Shown one piece after another: positions 59,248 to 64,000 of a DNA stretch of 64,000 bases; within the stretch, counting starts at the first letter, position 1, and each line of letters starts with the position of its first letter. Under the pieces are notes generated by a model. The model had not been told where the DNA came from. It ran no database searches and saw nothing but the letters and a program-made list of their open reading frames with translations. A program made the translations under genes and the position numbers. The stretch comes from Limiplasma sp031549415 (lineage in GTDB: Bacteria; Bacillota; Clostridia; Christensenellales; Aristaeellaceae): positions 58,209-122,208 of the forward strand of contig JAVBPU010000022.1 in assembly GCA_031549415.1 (NCBI GenBank), given 5' to 3'.

Positions 59248-59949
59248 TTATTTGGCCAGTGCATACTCCTTCATGGTTTTCGGTACGGGCCATTCCATGT
59301 TGGCATAGCAAAATTCGATAAAAGCGGGTCCCCGCTGGTCTAAGTACATCAGGCAAGATAATCGCACATTTCCCCAATGGGTATATATACCAACATTTGA
59401 TTTTTCCTTTTCAAGGATTTTTACCATCTCCGCTGAATCCCATGGACCTTCGGGCTTCAGTAAGCCGATGCCATTGCCTTGAAGGATCAAATAATCCTTG
59501 TCCGGCGCCCCAAATTGCAGAACCGCCTTTTCCCACATCTCTTGATAAACCTGTAGCCCCAGTGCGCCGTAATCTGTGATCCCATTCTCATATTCCGGAA
59601 GAATCTGTAAAAGCTGCGAGTATCGCTTGATATATTGCAGCTTGGCATCCTCGCCACGGAACGTTGCGGCAAGGGTGGCAGGATAGCCAAACAAGTCCGT
59701 TTCATGGTTTTGGCTTGTCACAATCTGATCATCGGCCACGGCTTCGATGGTCATGTGCATCCCTGCTTGCTTTTGCGCCGCCTGTTGAAACTCTTCCGGC
59801 GTGGTGCTGTCAAAGGGGATGTCCCAAAATAAATACAGCCCATCGGTATTCTTTTTTGCCACCTCGCTGGCGCCCGCTGTCATGGGCAAAATAACCAGAG
59901 ACAGCGAAAGCAAAGCTGCAACCATACATACCCTTTTTATGCCTTTCAT
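59248..59949 (-). CDS. Small secreted protein, WDIP family (paralogue)
   Basis: 233 aa with GGAGGG before the ATG. The signal peptide RVCMVAALLSLSLVILPMTAGA is followed by LYLFWDIPFDSTTPEEF, similar to the 31202-31894 protein. The region FIEFCYANMEWP near the end is also shared. Conserved aromatics suggest a compact extracytoplasmic domain. It lies between the pentose operon and the ECF sigma pair. Function unknown. Confidence 0.78.
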   Translation of the reverse strand: MKGIKRVCMVAALLSLSLVILPMTAGASEVAKKNTDGLYLFWDIPFDSTTPEEFQQAAQKQAGMHMTIEAVADDQIVTSQNHETDLFGYPATLAATFRGEDAKLQYIKRYSQLLQILPEYENGITDYGALGLQVYQEMWEKAVLQFGAPDKDYLILQGNGIGLLKPEGPWDSAEMVKILEKEKSNVGIYTHWGNVRLSCLMYLDQRGPAFIEFCYANMEWPVPKTMKEYALAK

Positions 59950-60068
59950 GATGTTCCCTCCAGGTCAGTCTTTTTGGATGTACAACTGGACGGTTCTCAC
60001 TGCTTCATCGTTACACACATCCTGATCAAAGCGGATTTTTGGACACAAAAGAGTCATCGTGATGCTCT

Positions 60069-61280
60069 TTACTTGACCTTGATGGCCACCGTCATGTCTG
60101 CGACCCCGTCCTCCATAGGCGCAAGGTACAGCTCCTCCGGCAGGTTTTCGATATGGGGATAGACAAACTCTGCCCATTCATTTCCGCAGCCATTGTTGCC
60201 AAACACACCGGGGAACAGCTGCTTCCCATTTCCATCCACCAATTCCAAACTGGCGACCCAGCCTCCAAACACGTCCGCGCCGCCATATTCCCACAGCAGC
60301 TTACCGTCCTCACCATAAAAGCCTTCTCCGTTCTCGGCCTTGTACGCGGCAATCGCGTCCGGATTCCCCTCCAGGGAAAGCGTAAGATAAGTCATCATGG
60401 GCGAATAGCACACCTCTGTCACCTGGGCGGTCACCTCGGGGGTTTTGACGGCAACGTTGGGATGTTCAACCCGCACCTTGGCAAGGGTATCCGCCGTATC
60501 CAGCGTAAAGGTGACGATCCCCTTGTCCGGCTGCTTTAATTTGCCGCTTTCATCGTACTTGTCGGGATTGGCATTTTTTCGGTACTCGTCCAAGGACTGG
60601 CGCTCCCCAATGGGCAGCCCGATCTCCACCTGGCCGGAGAGCTGAACGGCCTCGTTGTCCAGCCGCCAGTATTCATCCTGAATGATTTCGCCAGGGGTCT
60701 TGCTGCCGCTGGTAACAGACCCGGAATTGCCCGGCATATCCACCGCTTGGCCATTGATCCAAAGCTGATCGATCCACCAGCCCACGCCATGGTCATAGAG
60801 CAGCTGCATGTCTTCCTCGGCAATGCCCTCGCCGGTTTCACCTGTCCTGTACATGCCCAAGGGGGTATCCACATCCTTCATCCGGTAGGAATACCGGATA
60901 AACAGGGTCCTGCCGTCGTATCCGGCCTCCAGGATGGTGATATCCACATGATGAACCGTTGTCTGTGCCAAACCGCTTTGCATCACCTGGTCTGCGTTCT
61001 TGGGGGCAGGGCCGGTCATGAAGGACAAGGTATCGAAGATATGCCACTGATACGCGGCAAAGGCCACTGCGCCGAGAAGCAGGGCGATCAGCAAAGCAAA
61101 GGCCAGTGTCCGGCGGCCTTGCCAATTCCTTCTGCCTGCCATGGGGCGTTCTTGGTTCATCTGCTCGTATGCTTCCCTGGCGACAATGCCATCCAGCGTG
61201 CTGCACATCGCATTGTGAAACTTTCCGGGCACATCCGGGCTCATCCCCATCGCCTGTTGATACTGCTTTATATTGAACAT
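60069..61280 (-). CDS. Membrane-anchored anti-sigma-like protein (DUF4179-type)
   Basis: 403 aa from the ATG at 61280, with GGAGGA upstream; the sigma gene stop is inside the first codons (13-bp overlap). A cytoplasmic N-terminus of about 50 residues is followed by one helix (TLAFALLIALLLGAVAFAAY), then a 330-residue outer domain with DITILEAGYDGRTLFIRYSY and several beta-rich repeats. This is the layout of DUF4179 proteins encoded next to ECF sigma factors, which hold the sigma factor at the membrane and sense an outer signal. Inhibitory activity is inferred from layout only. Confidence 0.75.
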   Translation of the reverse strand: MFNIKQYQQAMGMSPDVPGKFHNAMCSTLDGIVAREAYEQMNQERPMAGRRNWQGRRTLAFALLIALLLGAVAFAAYQWHIFDTLSFMTGPAPKNADQVMQSGLAQTTVHHVDITILEAGYDGRTLFIRYSYRMKDVDTPLGMYRTGETGEGIAEEDMQLLYDHGVGWWIDQLWINGQAVDMPGNSGSVTSGSKTPGEIIQDEYWRLDNEAVQLSGQVEIGLPIGERQSLDEYRKNANPDKYDESGKLKQPDKGIVTFTLDTADTLAKVRVEHPNVAVKTPEVTAQVTEVCYSPMMTYLTLSLEGNPDAIAAYKAENGEGFYGEDGKLLWEYGGADVFGGWVASLELVDGNGKQLFPGVFGNNGCGNEWAEFVYPHIENLPEELYLAPMEDGVADMTVAIKVK

Positions 61281-61759
61281 AAGTCTTCCTCCCATTCCTC
61301 GCGGAGCAGGACGCTCAGGCGCTCCCGCGCAAACTTCATGCGCGATTTGACGGTGCCGGAAGGCAAGCCCAGCAGCTCCGCCATGTCCTGCACAGAGTAT
61401 CCCTCCAAATAGTGGAGTGTGATCAACACGCGCCATTCCGGTTTGAGTGAGTCGATCGCTTCCTGGAGCGGAACGGGGGTCTGGGGCGGCGGCACAGCCG
61501 CGGTAGCCTCCTCCAAGGGAAGGTAGCTGCGTTTTTTATGCTTACGAAGCATGTCGTTGCACTGGTTGACCAAAATACGCATCAGCCAGGGGCGAAAACA
61601 ATCCATGCTGCGAAGTGTTCCCCTCTTTTGCCATGCGCGGGTCAGTGCCTCCTGTACCGCATCAGCGCAGTCGTTGTTATTGCGCAACACGGAAAAGCTC
61701 ACATGGTACATGAGCTTTTCCAAACGCATGGCTTCCGCTTGAAACGTTACGGCATCCAC
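61268..61759 (-). CDS. ECF-type RNA polymerase sigma factor
   Basis: 163 aa. Region 2 (MYHVSFSVLRNNNDCADAVQEALTRAWQ) binds the -10 element, and region 4 (LHYLEGYSVQDMAELLGLPSGTVKSRMKFARERL) is the -35-binding helix-turn-helix. The pair is translationally coupled to the putative anti-sigma gene. Upstream, an AAAGGAGAG site precedes the ATG (or a GTG two codons earlier). A perfect palindrome AGGAGGGCCCTCCT (61784-61797) lies 25-38 nt before the start and could mask a ribosome site. Confidence 0.9.
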   Translation of the reverse strand: MDAVTFQAEAMRLEKLMYHVSFSVLRNNNDCADAVQEALTRAWQKRGTLRSMDCFRPWLMRILVNQCNDMLRKHKKRSYLPLEEATAAVPPPQTPVPLQEAIDSLKPEWRVLITLHYLEGYSVQDMAELLGLPSGTVKSRMKFARERLSVLLREEWEEDLCSI

Positions 61760-61797
61760 ACGGTTCTCTCCTTTCGCTGCCGCAGGAGGGCCCTCCT

Positions 61798-61981
61798 AAC
61801 AGCGGTTCTTTTGCATAGCGGCTTTGCCCGGGTTTCATACATAGGACGAATAAGGTTGGGAAAAAGTTTATGGATTTGGAAAAATAGATTGAAAAGGAAA
61901 ATTCAAACAAGATATTTGAAGTTTTTCCGTCTGAACCGTCGTGCATTCTGAAAAGCTGCCACGGGAGGACACACATGATAG
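61798..61981. other. Intergenic stretch upstream of the sigma gene
   Basis: AT-rich from 61855. On the minus strand a TGAAAC (61837-61832) resembles ECF -35 boxes, but no matching -10 was found at the right distance. No gene seen. Confidence 0.35.
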
Positions 61982-62194
61982 GGTTCTCAGAAAAGCTCTG
62001 ATCATAAGAACAGGCTGATCATCAATGAGGAAAGCGCGGCTGTTGTGAGGCGAATTTTTTCCATGATCTTAGAGGGGAAACTTCCAAGCGAAATCGCGGC
62101 GCAATTCAATGCGGAAGGGATACCGACCCCGGCGCAATACCGATGTATGAATCATAAACATCTTGATATGCCCAAACGGACAAGCTGTCAATGA
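61982..62194 (+). pseudogene. Serine recombinase fragment
   Basis: One frame encodes DHKNRLIINEESAAVVRRIF, then SMILEGKLPSEIAAQFNAEGIPTPAQY, the recombinase domain of large serine recombinases (resolvase/invertase family). The catalytic N-terminal domain and C-terminal zinc ribbon are absent; stops lie at 61979 and 62192. Remnant of a conjugative or phage-like element. Confidence 0.78.
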
Positions 62195-62511
62195 TCATTT
62201 CACACATTATGGAAAAAATTCTGGCGGACAAGCCCATTGAACTTGAGGGAGGATTCTGCATCAGGCCGTGCTCGAAGCGTTCGCGGCGACCCCAATTCCA
62301 ATGCCTCCGTCTGGACGCTGGGCGAACGCTGGCATGGTGCAAGGCCGAGGCGTTGATCTCTCTTGGGTCGTGCATAACGCCTTGTTATGTAAAGCTTCCT
62401 AAATAACAGGGCTGCCCAGAGGAGAGACCCAGATGGAGGAAATCCGTGGAGCGTTTGTTTGTTTGGATGGTGAGAAATCATGAGTGCTGAGTATGACCTG
62501 CATCGAGTATA
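62195..62511. other. Stretch between recombinase remnant and CHAP gene
   Basis: Short frames on both strands (up to about 106 codons) show no recognisable domain, ribosome site or codon pattern. Likely decayed mobile DNA. Confidence 0.4.
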
Positions 62512-62539
62512 TTGCATCATCTACTAATTGTGGTATAGT
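62512..62539 (+). promoter_or_regulatory. Promoter of the CHAP-domain gene
   Basis: TTGCAT (62512-62517) and TATAGT (62534-62539) are 16 bp apart, 57 bp before the ATG. Confidence 0.6.
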
Positions 62540-62595
62540 ATTCCCGTTGGTTCTCTCAATTTCATCACACTTTGTGCTGGAACGGAGCGGAAGGA

Positions 62596-63339
62596 ATGGT
62601 TATCACGATGGGAAAAAAGATAGGAATTATCGTCTGCACTCTGCTGCTGTGCCTGACAACCTCCGCCCAGGCGGGTAACACACGGCTGGTAAAATACAGC
62701 GCTTGGGAATTATACGGCCAAGAGGAACAGCTGGAGGACAAGGAAACGCCGGAGGTCATCCAGCGCGTGGTGGATACGGCGTATGATGAGTATACGAAGG
62801 TGGGCGGGAAATCCCTGAAGCGCGCCAACGCGTACACGCGCTGGTACGGCGTCGGGGGATGCGCTTGGTGCAGCATATTCGTCACGTGGTGCTCGGCGCA
62901 GCAGGATATTCCGTTGTACTTCCTGAAGGACATCTCCCAAAAGCCCGAAGAAAAGCCCAAGGATGAGATATTCAATTTCAAAGTGCGATTTATCCCGCCG
63001 CTGTTCAAGGCATTTGAGGATGTTGGGCGGGTCAGCGCGGTGCCCCGCCCGGGATATACGATCATATTCGCCAGCAGATCGGGTCTGTGGGAGATGCACG
63101 TGGGGATCGTGCGTAGCGCCGAGCTGCAGGCGGATGGGCGCTACCTGATCGAAACCATCGAGGGAAACCAGGGGAACACCATCCGGCATTACCTCTTCCT
63201 GTACGATCCGCACGCGATCTACCAGCAGGGCAACATGAGCTTTTTAGAAAAACCGCCGGAGGGCGCGGAGGAGCGGCTGATCATCAAGCCCCGCAACTCG
63301 TCCTGGTGCGTGAAGGGCTTTGGCGCGACATGGGAATAA
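62596..63339 (+). CDS. Secreted CHAP-domain amidase/endopeptidase
   Basis: 247 aa (ATG 62596; ATG 62608 is an alternative, both giving a signal peptide ending SAQA). The CHAP/NlpC-P60-like active site is visible: Cys92 in CAWCSIFVTWC, His168 in WEMHVGIV and Glu189 in ETIEGNQGN. Such enzymes cut peptidoglycan peptides or amide bonds outside the cell. Extra cysteines at 89 and 99 may form a disulfide. The gene is flanked by recombinase, Fic and integrase fragments, so it may be cargo of a former mobile element or a stable gene where elements landed. Confidence 0.82.
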   Translation: MVITMGKKIGIIVCTLLLCLTTSAQAGNTRLVKYSAWELYGQEEQLEDKETPEVIQRVVDTAYDEYTKVGGKSLKRANAYTRWYGVGGCAWCSIFVTWCSAQQDIPLYFLKDISQKPEEKPKDEIFNFKVRFIPPLFKAFEDVGRVSAVPRPGYTIIFASRSGLWEMHVGIVRSAELQADGRYLIETIEGNQGNTIRHYLFLYDPHAIYQQGNMSFLEKPPEGAEERLIIKPRNSSWCVKGFGATWE

Positions 63340-63371
63340 GCGGTGAAGGACAGCGAGATCGGCAGGAGTAC

Positions 63372-63446
63372 ATGGATCTATTCAATAGAATCGATGGCTT
63401 AAAGGCTGAGCTATCCAGACGCCGCCCATTGACCCAAGGAGAAATA
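63372..63446 (+). pseudogene. Fic-family protein, N-terminal fragment
   Basis: MDLFNRIDGLKAELSRRRPL followed by TQGEISK matches the conserved N-terminus of one class of Fic proteins. The Fic core (HPFxxGNG) is missing; homology ends exactly where the integrase fragment begins. Too short to be functional. Confidence 0.55.
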
Positions 63447-63579
63447 TCAAAACCTACAACAGAACATGGGACACAGCACCATCAGCACGACGCTTGACGT
63501 TTTCGGCCATGTCAGTGAGCAGATAAAAAAAGAATCAGCCGATCGAATGGATGCCTATACCGAAATATTGTTTCGGTAG
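63445..63579 (+). pseudogene. Tyrosine recombinase (phage-type integrase), C-terminal fragment
   Basis: Encodes MGHSTISTTLDVFGHVSEQ then IKKESADRMDAYTEILFR and a stop. The L/M-G-H-S-x-I-x-T-T-x-x-x-Y/F-x-H-V pattern is the integrase C-terminal box; the nucleophile Tyr position is Phe here. The rest of the gene is absent. Confidence 0.75.
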
Positions 63580-63639
63580 CGTTCCGCCATATCGAAAGAG
63601 GCCCGGCTGCGGTAAAGTGTGCGGCAACACAAAAGAAAG

Positions 63640-63675
63640 ACCCTTGCAAGCTTTATGCTGCAAGGGTTTCCTTTG
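63640..63675 (+). terminator. Hairpin with T-rich tail
   Basis: CCCTTGC pairs with GCAAGGG with an inner AGC/GCT and loop TTTAT, followed by TTTCCTTT. Probably ends transcription from the CHAP or integrase side before the repeat array. Confidence 0.6.
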
Positions 63676-63688
63676 CGTTTAGACCCCA

Positions 63689-64000
63689 GGGTCGTTTGCC
63701 GCTGCGCGGCTGTGCGCACCGCGCCTCGCTTTGATCGGCGTGCGTTTCACTACCGTTCACGCACTTGTCAAAGCTCACACCTGCGGGTCGCTAGCCGCTT
63801 CGCGGCTGTGCGCACTGCGCCTCGCTTTGATCGGCGTGCGTTTCACTACCGTTCACGCACTTGTCAAAGCTCACACCTGCGGGTCGCTAGCCGCTGCGCG
63901 GCTGTGCGCACCGCGCCTCGCTTTGATCGGCGTGCGTTTCACTACCGTTCACGCACTTGTCAAAGCTCACACCTGCGGGTCGTTTGCCGCTTCGCGGCTG
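63689..64000. repeat. Tandem array of 96-bp hairpin-forming repeats, running off the window
   Basis: CCTCGCTTTGATCGGCGTGC recurs at 63724, 63820 and 63916, a period of exactly 96 bp, with few differences between copies. Each unit can fold into two hairpins: GCTTTGA...TCAAAGC enclosing GTGCG...CGCAC, and AGCCGC/GCGGCT. The period is a multiple of three, so reading frames stay open through the array, but no start, ribosome site or domain is seen. A single diverged unit lies inside the insertion at 47890-48267. Confidence 0.85.

Noticed and set aside
62191..62406. 71-codon plus-strand frame after the recombinase remnant
   Set aside because: No ribosome site, no domain, and codon use unlike neighbouring genes.
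63689..64000. CRISPR array
   Set aside because: The period is 96 bp with the whole unit conserved; there are no unique spacers and no cas genes.
1..64000. tRNA, rRNA or known riboswitch
   Set aside because: No cloverleaf with a GTTCRA arm, rRNA core sequence or recognisable riboswitch core was found when reading both strands. A covariance search would be needed to exclude small RNAs.

Overview
The window comes from a moderately GC-rich, Gram-positive anaerobe-type Firmicute, most likely Eubacteriales/Clostridia. Evidence: strong AGGAGG-type ribosome binding sites, a YidC of the short Gram-positive type, CDP-glycerol (teichoic-acid-like) and VanZ domains, DUF1538/P-II and L-cysteine desulfidase proteins, and sugar ABC systems without their own ATPase. 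No rRNA or tRNA gene was found. The species cannot be named from the sequence alone.

Layout. 1-5004: the end of a polyol/sugar operon (FAD oxidase, TIM-barrel isomerase, mannitol-dehydrogenase-like enzyme), followed tail-to-tail by an esterase. 5222-22528: a cell-surface glycopolymer locus. Its plus-strand operon carries a YidC/CDP-glycerol-transferase fusion, two tandem sulfatase-fold membrane enzymes, a sugar aminotransferase and two tandem GtrII-like glycosyltransferases. A strong bidirectional terminator follows. The opposing minus-strand operon carries a nucleotidyltransferase, two sugar-nucleotide SDRs and a GtrB-like lipid-sugar synthase, and beyond it lie two large membrane proteins. 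22633-28507: YlxP, two unassigned membrane proteins, VanZ, and a coupled DUF1538/P-II pair.

28800-32340 is a scarred accessory stretch with a frameshifted alkyl sulfatase, hairpin MITE-like repeats, a decapitated IS5-type transposase and a small secreted protein. 32447-41035 is a catabolic operon with a clean promoter and dyad operator: a UroD/MtaA-type methyltransferase, an ABC importer, a GntR regulator, an M24 peptidase, a gate-domain transporter-like protein and an L-cysteine desulfidase. 41257-47881 is a second CUT1 sugar importer (minus) facing two LacI regulators and a nucleoside hydrolase (plus). The hydrolase terminator is split by a 378-bp structured insertion bounded by 20-bp direct repeats.

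48482-58958 is a complete pentose-type pathway: LacI regulator, RbsB/DUF2291/RbsA/RbsC importer, split transketolase, FGGY kinase and a FucI/AraA-fold isomerase. The gene set matches the transketolase route of D-apiose use. The end of the window holds a secreted paralogue of the 31 kb protein, an ECF sigma/anti-sigma pair, a CHAP amidase set among fragments of a serine recombinase, a Fic protein and a tyrosine recombinase, and a 96-bp tandem array of hairpin units running off the edge.

All functions are inferred from motifs and context read by eye; no database search was run.
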